DNA of 52,664 bases from Prevotellaceae bacterium (lineage in GTDB: Bacteria > Bacteroidota > Bacteroidia > Bacteroidales > Bacteroidaceae): contig JAISIN010000101.1 of the NCBI GenBank assembly GCA_031262085.1, forward strand, positions 1 through 52,664, read 5' to 3'. How positions within the stretch are numbered: position 1 is the stretch's first letter; each line of letters opens with the position of its first letter. Below the pieces are notes generated by a model that saw nothing but the letters and a program-made list of their open reading frames with translations, did not search any database and had not been told where the DNA came from. This document shows, one piece after another, positions 26,455 through 35,501 of the stretch. The position numbers were made by a program, and so were the translations under genes.

Positions 26455-29400
26455 CTTCGTCATCCACATCCGCATAATACATTTGCTCCTCAAATTTATC
26501 TTTTAAGGTTTGTATTTGAAGGGTGTATTTTTCATTACGCTCGATAATTAAGGTAATCACAACATCTAAATATTTTTCGGCTTTTGCATTGCATTCATTT
26601 ATCAGTGATTCGTACTTCACTATGCTATCATATTCTTTTTGATTGTATAAAAATTGTATAAGTTCATTCACTAAAAGATATTCAGCATTGGGATATAAAT
26701 TGCCATCACTATCTCTTACAAACACCTTCGGAGCGTGTTTGTATGTATCTAAGAATTTATTTCTATTAGCAAAATCAGAATGCGAAACTTCTTTATATCT
26801 TTCTCGAGATACCTTATCATCATATTGAATCAAATAATTCAACCAGATATTACAAAGATGACACAAGAAATCGGCGTAAGAGGTTTTTCGTTGGATATCA
26901 AATAGATTATAACTTTCTTTTAACTGGATTTCAAATAAGGCATCTGTGTATTTTGTTTCTCCTGTACACGTTTCCAGTACTTCATATACAGATTTCATAA
27001 GAGTCAGAGAGTTCTTGTATGTGGTTGTTTTTTCTTGTTGCTTGACAATCTCCAATATCGCATTATAGTGGTTATCCTTATTATCCTGAGAACGCAAGAG
27101 GTAAGACACCGCTAATTCCAAATGCCCAGAGTAATTATAACCCAAATCTTCTTGAATAAGAAATTGATAAATCTTATCCTTTAGGATTTCATTTGGGGAA
27201 CTTTCCAACAAAAGCAAATTCCATAAGGCTGACGAATAGGGAAACAACGCTTCCTTACCGAGCCAGAAATTTTCATAGGCTTGTTTATTTTGCAGTTGCT
27301 CATCTTTTGTCAATTGTATAAACTCAAAATTTTCCCATAGGGCTTCTGCTTCTTCTATATGCGGTGTGTTTTGTGCTTTTAACTTCTCTAAAACAGAAGT
27401 AAAGAATGGGATGGCTTCACGATTTTGATTTTCTCGTAATGTGTTAATCAAATGGCAATAACTTGTACCCGCATCGTTTGCTATATAAAACAAAATATCA
27501 TCTTCATATTGCTCTTGGCACTGTGTAAAGCAAGTCATCATTTTTGTCAAGAGAGAACTGTTATTACGCCAGTAAGCCACTAAACACATAAACATATACT
27601 CCAACTCACTTTTTGTAAAGTTTGTATTTGCTGTAAAGTTACAAGCCTTTTGGAAATAGCCGGAAGCTATGCTCTTGCTATATCCGTAATACAAATTGCA
27701 TAAAGTAAAATTAGCCGGATTATTCAAGCGATTATGTTCCTTGATATTCTCCAGACTCTCTTTGAATTTGTATGCCTGTTCATCTTCTAGGGTGTAGTTT
27801 ACTCTGTGTGAACGCTTCCCATTCGGAATGTATTTGTACCAGCAACAATAAAGTTGTATTCTTACAATGTTCAGTATATAATAACGCATATCGTATTTGC
27901 TTTGCCGCCACACGATGGAATGCAATTCAAGTAATTTCATAATTTCCTCAAATGTCATATTACCTTTTAGCCCATACAAATCAATGATTTGTTGCAGATA
28001 CTCGTCCAGTTTTTCAAACTTTAAACTCTTATGGGTGTTTTTTATGGTCAGTATTGAAGCAATGATGATATAGGCACTTTCCTGCATTGTTGTGTAAAGC
28101 ATTGTTTGCTCTATATCATTATGGCTATCAATATGTTGTTTGCTAAATGCAACAAACATATCTATAAGGCGCGCAAACTTATCTGTTTTCTGTCGTATTT
28201 GCTCTATATTCAAACTTTCATGCGAAAGAGAAAAAGAGTTTACCCACATCCAAAGTGCAATATTTCGAGTAGATTGTTCTATATTATTGCTATTTTGCAA
28301 GGTGTTTTTTGCAATAAAAGTTCCTATGATTGATTTCATTTTTTCGACTTCTTGGTTGGCATTACGCATAACAAATCGCGTATCCGAGACATGCAAAAAG
28401 AGTATCTTTTCCCAATAACGCTCCATAAGCACACAAATAATCTCGTTGGAAAGAAATTCGTATTTTCTCAACAGATTTTCTATACCATCCGTATCATCGC
28501 TTCTTAGAAAATCATAAATTTCTTCATATCCAATATCTTTTAGTTGGTGTCGCTCGGGTAAATATCCAAAATTTAAATAGGCGGATACGATATGTTTCAT
28601 CAACAATTGACGGTTTGCTTCCGAGTTTTCTTGTAATCGTTTTATTGACAATGCACTTTCTATTATCTCTATCTGTTCCTTCTTCAAAAAATACCGGTTA
28701 CATTTTTCTAATACAAATAAGTGTGCCTCAAACATGTTTTTACAAAGTTCCTCATCATCCAAGCAAATAGAATTTTTTAAGTGGTGAGCCAATTTCGGCA
28801 GCCAATTAATTTTCAACATTTTATTTCTATAAACAAAATACCAGCAAATAGCCCAATAGCCATTACAATAGCAGTACAAATCTTTGTGACGTTTATCATA
28901 GGCGGACTCTATGTATCTAACAATATTATTTCTTACTCGGAATCTATTATCTTTTTCAAGATAAAGCAAACAATTTTTGATACTGTCAAAATAATTTTTT
29001 AGTTCTTTTTCCCAAATCATTCCGGTTGGCTGTAAAATAATAGGTATATATTTATCCCGCTCTCTTTGTTTTTTGGAAAAACTAATTTTTTCAATTAGTG
29101 CATTTTGTGCAAATTCCATATCAGATGGGAAAGCATTAGCTGCGATTAAGTAGAGAAATCTATCCGCATCCGCGTCATTTTTTTCTATATGCATCATTAA
29201 TTGTGCTGTTTCTTCTTTTGATTCATAAAATATGCTTCCTCTGCACACATCCTTGATGACCTCATAAGTTGAATTTTCAGCAGGTAAATCATGCTCTTTT
29301 ATCAACTGCTTTTTTTCTGTTTTAGTTAGGGGGAGTAATTCGAAATATTTAATACTATTGTTTTTCCAACCTTTACTTTGTACCGAAATAGCCATATTGG

Positions 29401-30232
29401 TATTGAGAATTATCCACATTTCTCTGTTGTTTCTTGCGTCTGTTCGTGTTTCGTAGTATTGTTGAATAACGCGCTGTGATAACTCGTCTAACGATGAAAA
29501 ATCATCAACGATAATAATTCTTGGCGATTCCAATGCGGACATCCGATCGGCAAGTAACCCTTTTAATTTTTCGTAGCGGTTACCATATTTTATTTCATTA
29601 TTGTTAATTTTATCAATAAAGGCATTGATTCGCTTTTCTTTATGTTGCTTAGATTGACTAACGACGATTCCAATGATACCTAAAATAAATAGTACAAGTG
29701 TTATTATCTGTATATAATAAATAGATATGGACATTATTAGCGGGAGAAGTCCGGCAATACTTCCCATAGCAAGTAAAATTTTAGACCATAAAGACCATAC
29801 AGAGATTTTCATTAACCCACTCTTGATTGCCTGCTTACAGAATTTTCTTTTGCCCAATAAATGTGATATACCCGGTAATTTGTTAGGTTCACAGTCATTG
29901 TCTTTGCATAAAATATATAAATGGGGAGTTAGAATGTCCGAATACTCTTTAACTAATAAGGTGCGTATCTTTTCTGCTAACCAAGAAATGCCATCGCCCC
30001 TTTGTCCATCTATCCACAAGCCATAAAAAGAATCGGAAGTACTTGTTATAAAGTATTTATACGAGTTTACACTCACTCCATTAGGTTTTTTTACAGTCAA
30101 AAAATCTTCCAGAGATTGACTTCCATCGAACCCTATCTCTTTCAATTTTCTGTTAAAAAAAGATTTATCGAATCGTGTGCTGTCTTCGCTTTGCAAAAAG
30201 GACATTGCATTTTTATGTTCTTTATTATTCAT
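26444..30232 (-). CDS. Large KAP-like P-loop NTPase with membrane insert and long helical C-terminus
   Basis: I do not recognise a named family for this 1262-aa protein. The N-terminal part has a Walker-A-like IDGQRGDGIS (residues 75-83, with Ile82 where Lys is expected) and a Walker B RIIIVDDFSSLD (D243, D244). A sensor-like EMWIILNTN follows. Two hydrophobic segments (about 146-194) lie between the Walker motifs. A membrane insert in that position is the hallmark of KAP NTPases. Residues ~320-1262 are almost all alpha-helical repeats with an acidic tail (DVDDEDEN). The gene is much richer in AT than its neighbours, a sign of transfer. ATG 30232 is chosen because a -7 box at 30278-30285 overlaps a longer start. 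A role in phage defence is plausible but unproven. Confidence 0.7.
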   Translation of the reverse strand: MNNKEHKNAMSFLQSEDSTRFDKSFFNRKLKEIGFDGSQSLEDFLTVKKPNGVSVNSYKYFITSTSDSFYGLWIDGQRGDGISWLAEKIRTLLVKEYSDILTPHLYILCKDNDCEPNKLPGISHLLGKRKFCKQAIKSGLMKISVWSLWSKILLAMGSIAGLLPLIMSISIYYIQIITLVLFILGIIGIVVSQSKQHKEKRINAFIDKINNNEIKYGNRYEKLKGLLADRMSALESPRIIIVDDFSSLDELSQRVIQQYYETRTDARNNREMWIILNTNMAISVQSKGWKNNSIKYFELLPLTKTEKKQLIKEHDLPAENSTYEVIKDVCRGSIFYESKEETAQLMMHIEKNDADADRFLYLIAANAFPSDMEFAQNALIEKISFSKKQRERDKYIPIILQPTGMIWEKELKNYFDSIKNCLLYLEKDNRFRVRNNIVRYIESAYDKRHKDLYCYCNGYWAICWYFVYRNKMLKINWLPKLAHHLKNSICLDDEELCKNMFEAHLFVLEKCNRYFLKKEQIEIIESALSIKRLQENSEANRQLLMKHIVSAYLNFGYLPERHQLKDIGYEEIYDFLRSDDTDGIENLLRKYEFLSNEIICVLMERYWEKILFLHVSDTRFVMRNANQEVEKMKSIIGTFIAKNTLQNSNNIEQSTRNIALWMWVNSFSLSHESLNIEQIRQKTDKFARLIDMFVAFSKQHIDSHNDIEQTMLYTTMQESAYIIIASILTIKNTHKSLKFEKLDEYLQQIIDLYGLKGNMTFEEIMKLLELHSIVWRQSKYDMRYYILNIVRIQLYCCWYKYIPNGKRSHRVNYTLEDEQAYKFKESLENIKEHNRLNNPANFTLCNLYYGYSKSIASGYFQKACNFTANTNFTKSELEYMFMCLVAYWRNNSSLLTKMMTCFTQCQEQYEDDILFYIANDAGTSYCHLINTLRENQNREAIPFFTSVLEKLKAQNTPHIEEAEALWENFEFIQLTKDEQLQNKQAYENFWLGKEALFPYSSALWNLLLLESSPNEILKDKIYQFLIQEDLGYNYSGHLELAVSYLLRSQDNKDNHYNAILEIVKQQEKTTTYKNSLTLMKSVYEVLETCTGETKYTDALFEIQLKESYNLFDIQRKTSYADFLCHLCNIWLNYLIQYDDKVSRERYKEVSHSDFANRNKFLDTYKHAPKVFVRDSDGNLYPNAEYLLVNELIQFLYNQKEYDSIVKYESLINECNAKAEKYLDVVITLIIERNEKYTLQIQTLKDKFEEQMYYADVDDEDEN

Positions 30233-30277
30233 TCTGATATGGTTTTTTGATTGATGAGTCCACTTTAAAAGTTGTCG

Positions 30278-30285
30278 CAAATATA
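30278..30285 (-). promoter_or_regulatory. -7 box of the KAP-like gene
   Basis: TATATTTG followed by CGAC on the minus strand matches TAnnTTTG. The start site would be near 30271, some 40 nt before the ATG at 30232. Confidence 0.6.
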
Positions 30286-30685
30286 CAACTAAATTTTATC
30301 CCATATCATTAAGAAGCAACTTTTTTCGATGGAATATTCAGATTTTCAACTAACTGCCGGTAATCGGAGACTTTTCAGCCAATTTTCCTCCATCAAGAGG
30401 TCATGATAGGAAGCGTAGGTAAGGCAATAAAGAAGCCCCAAAACGGTTCGTTTGCTGCGGATTTTCTACCGAAAGTGTGCTAATAAGCTGTAACAATTCC
30501 CCCGTTTTCCGCTAACGACGTATAAAAAACGCCCATGTTCGCAAGAAAATTAGGCGAGATATTTGCATATCTCCGCTGCTTTTTGAAGTTTTGCGCCCGC
30601 TAAAGAGACGATTCACGATGCATCAGTAACCTGTCTGTTTTTAAAGCAAACTAATAAAAAACTAATAATTAACTAATTAAAGCCT
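30286..30685. other. 400-bp intergenic region
   Basis: I find no coding frame. It holds the upstream flank of the KAP-like promoter and, at 30556-30573, a small hairpin (GAGATAT, TTGC loop, ATATCTC). A GAAGTTTTGCGCCC stretch near 30586 resembles a degenerate -7 box for the HU-Ig gene. The last 45 nt before its ATG are AT-rich with TAACTAAT-like repeats. Confidence 0.4.
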
Positions 30686-31471
30686 ATGGCTAAGAACGTT
30701 TTAAAAGGTCGGTTGATGGACAACACCGTCACCGTAGACGACAAGACCGACAAAATCCTCAAACTCGACATTACCCGCAGCGTGGACGAAGAGTATCTGC
30801 TCGACGTAATGGTGAAGAAGAACCCCGGCATCCGCCGCGAGATTATGCAAACCAGTATTTCACTTTTTCAGGAGGCGATTGCCGAAGAGGTGTGCAATGG
30901 TAACAGTGTAAACATCGGTCTGTGCCGCTTCGTGGCGCAGTTCACCGGTGTGATTCGCAACAATGCGTGGAACAAGAACAAGAACTCGATCTATGTGTCG
31001 ATTCAGCAAGGCAAACGCTTGGCACAAGAGATTGCCGACACCACGGTGAAAATTATGCCCGAGACCGCCAGCGCCTACATTGCAGCCGGTGAGGACGCTT
31101 CGACCCGCGCGCAAGACTTCAGCGCGACCGCCGGACGCAACTACATGCTCACCGGAAAGAACATCAAAGTAACGGGCGACGACCCCTCGGTAGGCATCAC
31201 CCTCACCGACAGCAAGGGCAAGACCACACGCCTCACGCCCGACATGATTGCCGTCAACGATCCCTCGAAATTGATCATCCTGCTCCCTGCCGAACTCGCG
31301 GACGACGAGTACACGCTGACGATCACGACGCAGTATAGCGTAGGGCAGAAGTTGGTTAAGCCCCGTGCCATTACACAAACGCTCTATGTGGGCAAAGCCC
31401 CGTCGGGCGGAGGCGGCAATGACGACGGAGGCGGTGGCAATGACGACGGAGAAGATGACCCGTATCAATAA
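30686..31471 (+). CDS. HU-Ig DNA-binding protein (DUF4469-like)
   Basis: The 261-aa protein has an N-terminal HU/IHF-like domain (about 1-125: ILKLDITRSVDEEYLLDVMV, NSVNIGLCRFVAQFTGVIR). A C-terminal Ig-like domain follows (about 135-235: VGITLTDSKGK, DDEYTLTITTQYSVG). The tail is Gly/Asp-rich (GGGGNDDGG) and ends DDPYQ. This HU-plus-Ig (DUF4469-like) architecture is a Bacteroidota specialty. The HU part should bind DNA; the target and role are unknown. A truncated paralogue at the right edge of the window ends with the same DDPYQ. A five-unit 23-bp palindromic array and a hairpin terminator follow in the 3' untranslated region. Confidence 0.82.
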   Translation: MAKNVLKGRLMDNTVTVDDKTDKILKLDITRSVDEEYLLDVMVKKNPGIRREIMQTSISLFQEAIAEEVCNGNSVNIGLCRFVAQFTGVIRNNAWNKNKNSIYVSIQQGKRLAQEIADTTVKIMPETASAYIAAGEDASTRAQDFSATAGRNYMLTGKNIKVTGDDPSVGITLTDSKGKTTRLTPDMIAVNDPSKLIILLPAELADDEYTLTITTQYSVGQKLVKPRAITQTLYVGKAPSGGGGNDDGGGGNDDGEDDPYQ

Positions 31472-31502
31472 TGTTGCCTATGGGCGAAACTTTGCATTGC
31501 AT

Positions 31503-31615
31503 GACAAAGGGGCTTTGTCAGGTAAGACAAAAGGGTTTTGTCAGGTAAGACAAAGGAGCTTTGTTAGATAAGACAAAGAGGCTTTGTTAGGTAAGACAAA
31601 GAGGCTCTCACGGAT
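31503..31615. repeat. Palindromic tandem array, five units, period 23 bp
   Basis: GACAAAG starts at 31503, 31526, 31549, 31572 and 31595, exactly 23 bp apart. The first four units have the form GACAAAG-(G/A)GG-CTTTGTC with a 6-nt GGTAA-type linker, so each can fold into a 6-7 bp hairpin; the fifth is degenerate. The array begins 31 nt after the HU-Ig stop and should be transcribed with it. Confidence 0.9.
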
Positions 31616-31624
31616 AAACAAACG

Positions 31625-31660
31625 ACAAACGGCGCAGCCTGCAAAGGCAGCGCCGTTTGT
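31625..31660 (+). terminator. Hairpin terminator of the HU-Ig gene
   Basis: ACAAACGGCGC and GCGCCGTTTGT form 11-bp arms, extended inward by GCC/GGC past one mismatch, with a short loop. It lies about 10 nt after the tandem array. A U-run is weak. Confidence 0.7.
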
Positions 31661-31717
31661 GTATTGCTATCTTCCCGACAAAGATTTTATTGGCAAGAGT
31701 TTCGTCTCCTTTCTAAT

Positions 31718-32326
31718 CTATTCCGATGTAGAATTGAACGTTAGAATACGATATTCACTGATTTTATGCGCATTACGACTAGCCTGTACCCGACCTTCGG
31801 TAATAAGCACATTCATCTGTTCCCAAATCTTTTTGGAAACTATCTCGCTGCCTATGCGCGACTGTATTTCATTGAGCGTACTTTCGTGGTATATCTTTAA
31901 GTCTTCGACTATCAATTCTTTCAGTCGATAGCTTTCAATCCGTTTCAGAGAAGTACGTCCCTTGTATTGACTGTTTTTTAGCAATTGAGTATTTACGCGA
32001 TACTCTTTTGCTTTGGTTCGGGCATCTGTTGCTACAATAAGCCCTTTGTCGATAAGTGGATGAAGCCACGGGCGCAAGGCATCGGCATCTTTTAAGTGTA
32101 ACAAACGTACCAGTTGTATCGCTGATAAACTTTCGTGTAGCGCAATAAAGCCTAAGCAGATGAGTTGTGTCATATCCGGAACCTTCACGTTCCATGGGCG
32201 TTTTCTTATACGCTTATATCTTGCGCCAATGCGGATAAAAAACGTTTGAACGTCATATCGCTTGCCTCCTTGCCGGTAGCTTGCTGCCAAAACGATAATT
32301 ATCTGATATAAACTAATTATGTACAT
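31718..32326 (-). pseudogene. Winged-helix tail of an AlbA_2/RecG-like regulator, N-terminus missing
   Basis: The 202-codon frame encodes two winged-helix-like segments (LICLGFIALHESLSAIQLVR and LKELIVEDLKIYHESTLNEI). These resemble the C-termini of AlbA_2/RecG-like ATP-binding regulators. The first ~40 residues contain FFIRIGARYKR, like the YxRxG motif that precedes the tail in full-length proteins. The AlbA_2 domain itself is absent. It may be a decayed gene or a stand-alone DNA-binding protein; the lack of a clear promoter favours decay. Confidence 0.45.
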
Positions 32327-32379
32327 CTACTTAATATAAAACTTTTCAGCAAGAAGATATTAACAACAAAATATTAATG

Positions 32380-32387
32380 TATCTTTG
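32380..32387 (+). promoter_or_regulatory. -7 box of paaK
   Basis: TATCTTTG followed by CC lies about 70 nt before the paaK ATG. No TTG is present at the 20-nt spacing. Confidence 0.5.
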
Positions 32388-32457
32388 CCACCGAAACTGC
32401 ATATCTGAAGAACTATATGCCATAAGAACATTTCACCCCCCTATTTAAAATACAACT

Positions 32458-33756
32458 ATGATTTGGAACGAAAACATCGAATGTATGGAGCGCGACAACC
32501 TGCGCAAGATACAAAGCATCCGTCTGAAGAAGGTCGTAGAACACGTGTATCACAACACACCCTTCTATCGGAAGAAGATGCAGGAATTGGGCATCACTCC
32601 TGACGACATCAACTCTATCGACGACATCGTCAAGTTGCCATTTACCACTAAATACGACTTGCGCGACAACTATCCGTTCGGATTGTGCGCCGTACCTATG
32701 AGTCAGATTGTGCGTATCCACGCCTCATCGGGTACTACCGGCAAACCCACCGTGGTGGGCTACACCCGCAAAGATTTGGCAGCATGGACGGAGTGTGTGG
32801 CACGCGCGTTTACTGCGTATGGAGCCGACAGTTCCGACTTCTTTCAAGTATCTTACGGATACGGACTCTTCACCGGCGGACTGGGAGCACACGATGGCGC
32901 CGCACATATCGGAGCATCGGTTATACCCATGTCGTCGGGCAATACAGAAAAGCAGATTACGCTGATGCACGACTTCGGGTCGACAGTGCTCTGCTGCACC
33001 CCGTCGTATGCACTCTATTTAGCCGACGCCATCAAGGATTCGGGCTTGCCGCGCGAAGAATTCAAACTGCGTGTCGGCGCGTTCGGAGCCGAGCCGTGGA
33101 CAGAAAACATGCGCCACGAGATAGAAGAGAAGCTGGGCATTAAAGCCTACGACATCTACGGTCTCAGCGAGATTGCCGGTCCCGGAATAGGCTATGAATG
33201 TGAATGTCAGCGCGGCACACACCTGAACGAAGATCACTATTTCCCCGAAATAGTCGACCCGCAAACACTCGAACCCCTTCCCGAAGGAACTACCGGAGAG
33301 CTGGTATTCACCCATCTCACCAAAGAGGGCATGCCGCTACTGCGCTATCGCACCAAAGACCTTACCGCCTTGCACTACGACACTTGCCCGTGCGGACGAA
33401 CACTGGTACGCATGGACCGCATACTCGGTCGTAGCGACGATATGCTGATCATAAGAGGCGTCAACGTCTTCCCTACGCAAATAGAATCGGTTATTCTCGA
33501 AATGGCAGAGTTCGAACCGCACTATCTACTCATCGTAGACCGCGTCAACAACACCGACACGATGGAGTTGCAAGTCGAAGTGCGCGAAGACCACTACTCC
33601 GACGAAATCAACAAGATGCTGGAGCTGAAGAAAAAACTCGTGGCACGTCTGCAGAGTGTGCTCGGACTGTCGGTCAATGTGCGGCTGGTAGAACCGCGCA
33701 GCATAGAACGCAGTATCGGCAAAGCCAAGCGTGTAATAGATAATAGAAAGCTTTGA
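32458..33756 (+). CDS. paaK: Phenylacetate-CoA ligase-family enzyme
   Basis: This 432-aa adenylate-forming ligase has the AMP-binding loop HASSGTTGKP (residues 88-97), a downstream YDIYGLSEIAGPG motif and a C-terminal lid with RSDDMLIIRGVNVFP. The family activates phenylacetate and related aryl acids with CoA and ATP. In anaerobic Bacteroidales these genes accompany aromatic amino-acid fermentation, so an aryl-acetate substrate (phenyl- or indoleacetate) is likely. The ACT-domain gene follows 26 nt later, a standard pairing. Indolepyruvate oxidoreductase genes are not in the window. Confidence 0.93.
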   Translation: MIWNENIECMERDNLRKIQSIRLKKVVEHVYHNTPFYRKKMQELGITPDDINSIDDIVKLPFTTKYDLRDNYPFGLCAVPMSQIVRIHASSGTTGKPTVVGYTRKDLAAWTECVARAFTAYGADSSDFFQVSYGYGLFTGGLGAHDGAAHIGASVIPMSSGNTEKQITLMHDFGSTVLCCTPSYALYLADAIKDSGLPREEFKLRVGAFGAEPWTENMRHEIEEKLGIKAYDIYGLSEIAGPGIGYECECQRGTHLNEDHYFPEIVDPQTLEPLPEGTTGELVFTHLTKEGMPLLRYRTKDLTALHYDTCPCGRTLVRMDRILGRSDDMLIIRGVNVFPTQIESVILEMAEFEPHYLLIVDRVNNTDTMELQVEVREDHYSDEINKMLELKKKLVARLQSVLGLSVNVRLVEPRSIERSIGKAKRVIDNRKL

Positions 33757-33782
33757 AAAATAATATCAAATAATGAAGTAGT

Positions 33783-34208
33783 ATGGTAGCTAAACAACTT
33801 TCCATCTTCCTCGAGAACAAATCAGGTCGACTGACCGAAGTCACCGAAGTTCTCGCCCGCGAAGGGGTGAACCTGTCAGCCCTTTGCATTGCCGAAAATG
33901 CCGACTTCGGCATCTTGCGCGGCATCGTGTCCGAACCCGAAAAAGCATATAAAGCGCTCAAGGAAAACCACTTCGCAGTGAATGTCACCGACGTGGTAGG
34001 CATCAATTGCCCCAACATACCCGGTTCGCTCGCCAGAGTGCTGCGATACCTCTCCGACGAAGGGGTATTCATCGAATACATGTACTCTTTCGCCAACGGC
34101 GACACTGCCAACGTCATCATCCGACCCAACAATATGGAGAACTGCATCCGTATTCTGACCGAGAAGAAAGTAGACTTACTGGCAGCCAGCGACCTCTACA
34201 AACTGTGA
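33783..34208 (+). CDS. Tandem ACT-domain protein
   Basis: The 141-aa protein consists of two ACT domains (KQLSIFLENKSGRLTEVTEV, about 4-65, and NCPNIPGSLARVLRYLSDEG, about 74-140). Such proteins bind amino acids and are encoded next to paaK in many anaerobes. It probably senses an aromatic amino acid and modulates the pathway. It is co-transcribed with paaK and has no catalytic domain. Confidence 0.9.
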   Translation: MVAKQLSIFLENKSGRLTEVTEVLAREGVNLSALCIAENADFGILRGIVSEPEKAYKALKENHFAVNVTDVVGINCPNIPGSLARVLRYLSDEGVFIEYMYSFANGDTANVIIRPNNMENCIRILTEKKVDLLAASDLYKL

Positions 34209-34230
34209 CGTAAACCATAATGAATGTAAA

Positions 34231-34277
34231 ATATAGGTTCGTATCGTTGCGCAATTCGATACGAACCTATATCTTTG
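34231..34277 (+). promoter_or_regulatory. 16-bp-arm inverted repeat spanning the bamD promoter
   Basis: Arms at 34231-34246 and 34257-34272 are perfect reverse complements around a 10-nt loop. The loop carries the TTG (34247-34249). The right arm runs into TATCTTTG (34270-34277), with exactly 20 nt between the two elements. The promoter of bamD-rpoZ is thus built into a large palindrome. The palindrome could be an operator, and could also act as a terminator for the paaK-ACT transcript. Confidence 0.7.
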
Positions 34278-34299
34278 CGCATTATTTTAAAAGCTTGGC

Positions 34300-35130
34300 A
34301 TGAAGAAGAATATCCTGATAATGCTGCTCGCAGCCATAGTACTCGCCTCGTGCGGAGAATACAATAAATTATTAAAAAGTACCGATTACGAGTATAAGTA
34401 CGAAGCAGCCAAAACCTATTTCGCCAAAGGGCAATACAACCGGGCGGCAACCCTGCTCAACGAGCTGATTGCCATACTCAAAGGTACCGACAAGGCAGAA
34501 GAATCGCTCTATATGCTGGGGATGTGCTACTACAATCAGCAAGATTACCAAACGGCAGCGCAGACATTTGTACAATATTATAATGTCTATCCGCGCGGCA
34601 CCTTCACCGAGCTTGCCCGATTCCATACCGGAAAGGCGCTTTTCCTTGATACGCCCGAACCGCGCCTCGACCAGTCGGGGACGTATGCCGCCATCCAGCA
34701 ACTGCAAACCTTTCTGGAGTATTACCCGCAAAGCAGCAAGAAAGAAGAAGCGCAGGACATGATATTCAAGCTTCAAGACAAGTTAGTGCTGAAAGAGTTC
34801 TACTCGGCAAGGCTCTATTACAACTTGGGCAACTATATGGGAAACAACTATCTGGCATGCGTAATCACCGCTCAAAACGCATTGAAAGATTACCCGTACA
34901 CCAACCTTCGCGAAGACTTGTCGATTCTCATCTTGCGCGCCAAGTATGAAATGGCATACTACAGCGTAGAAGAGAAACGCATAGACCGATACCGCGAAAC
35001 AGTCGACGAATACTACGCTTTCAAAAATGAGTTCCCCAACAGTAAGTATCTCAAAGAAGCCGATAAGCTATTCAAGGAATCGGAGAAAATGCTCAAATCA
35101 GTGAATGAGCAAGAAGGTATTAGCGAATAA
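34300..35130 (+). CDS. bamD: Outer-membrane assembly lipoprotein BamD
   Basis: The 276-aa lipoprotein has a signal ending in the lipobox LASC (Cys18), followed by TPR repeats (YEAAKTYFAKGQYNRAATLL, ESLYMLGMCYYNQQDYQTAA). This is the layout of BamD/ComL, an essential partner of BamA in beta-barrel insertion. The following genes are rpoZ and a DUF4293 membrane protein, the usual Bacteroidales order. The first codon lies about 20 nt after the -7 box. Confidence 0.93.
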   Translation: MKKNILIMLLAAIVLASCGEYNKLLKSTDYEYKYEAAKTYFAKGQYNRAATLLNELIAILKGTDKAEESLYMLGMCYYNQQDYQTAAQTFVQYYNVYPRGTFTELARFHTGKALFLDTPEPRLDQSGTYAAIQQLQTFLEYYPQSSKKEEAQDMIFKLQDKLVLKEFYSARLYYNLGNYMGNNYLACVITAQNALKDYPYTNLREDLSILILRAKYEMAYYSVEEKRIDRYRETVDEYYAFKNEFPNSKYLKEADKLFKESEKMLKSVNEQEGISE

Positions 35131-35165
35131 GACAAAGGTTATAACAGATTTAAAACAATAGATAA

Positions 35166-35501
35166 ATGGATTACAAAAAAACCAATGCGCCCACTACCAC
35201 TGTTACACGCGACATGATGGAGTTGTGTGCAGATACGGGCAACGTGTACGAAACCGTTGCCATTATAGGCAAACGTGCCAATCAGATTAGCGCAGAAATA
35301 AAGGGCGACCTCTCCAAAAAACTGGCAGAATTTGCCAGCTACAACGACAATCTGGAGGAAGTATTCGAAAACCGTGAACAGATAGAAATTTCACGCTACT
35401 ACGAGAAGCTACCCAAACCCACCCTGATTGCAACGCAGGAATACATCGAAGGTAAGATATACCATCGCAATCCTACCAAAGAAAAAGACAAATTACAATA
35501 A
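35166..35501 (+). CDS. rpoZ: RNA polymerase omega subunit (Bacteroidota type)
   Basis: The 111-aa protein carries the omega-like core NVYETVAIIGKRANQISAEI followed by KKLAEFA. It fits the Bacteroidota version of RpoZ, which is longer and more divergent than the proteobacterial one. It would stabilise the beta' subunit. The stop codon overlaps the start of the next gene by one base (TAATG), which couples translation. Confidence 0.88.
   Translation: MDYKKTNAPTTTVTRDMMELCADTGNVYETVAIIGKRANQISAEIKGDLSKKLAEFASYNDNLEEVFENREQIEISRYYEKLPKPTLIATQEYIEGKIYHRNPTKEKDKLQ

Noticed and set aside
31503-31615. CRISPR array
   Set aside because: Units follow each other at 23 bp with no unique spacers, and there are no cas genes. 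The same applies to the arrays at 23879, 48541, 51771 and 52021.
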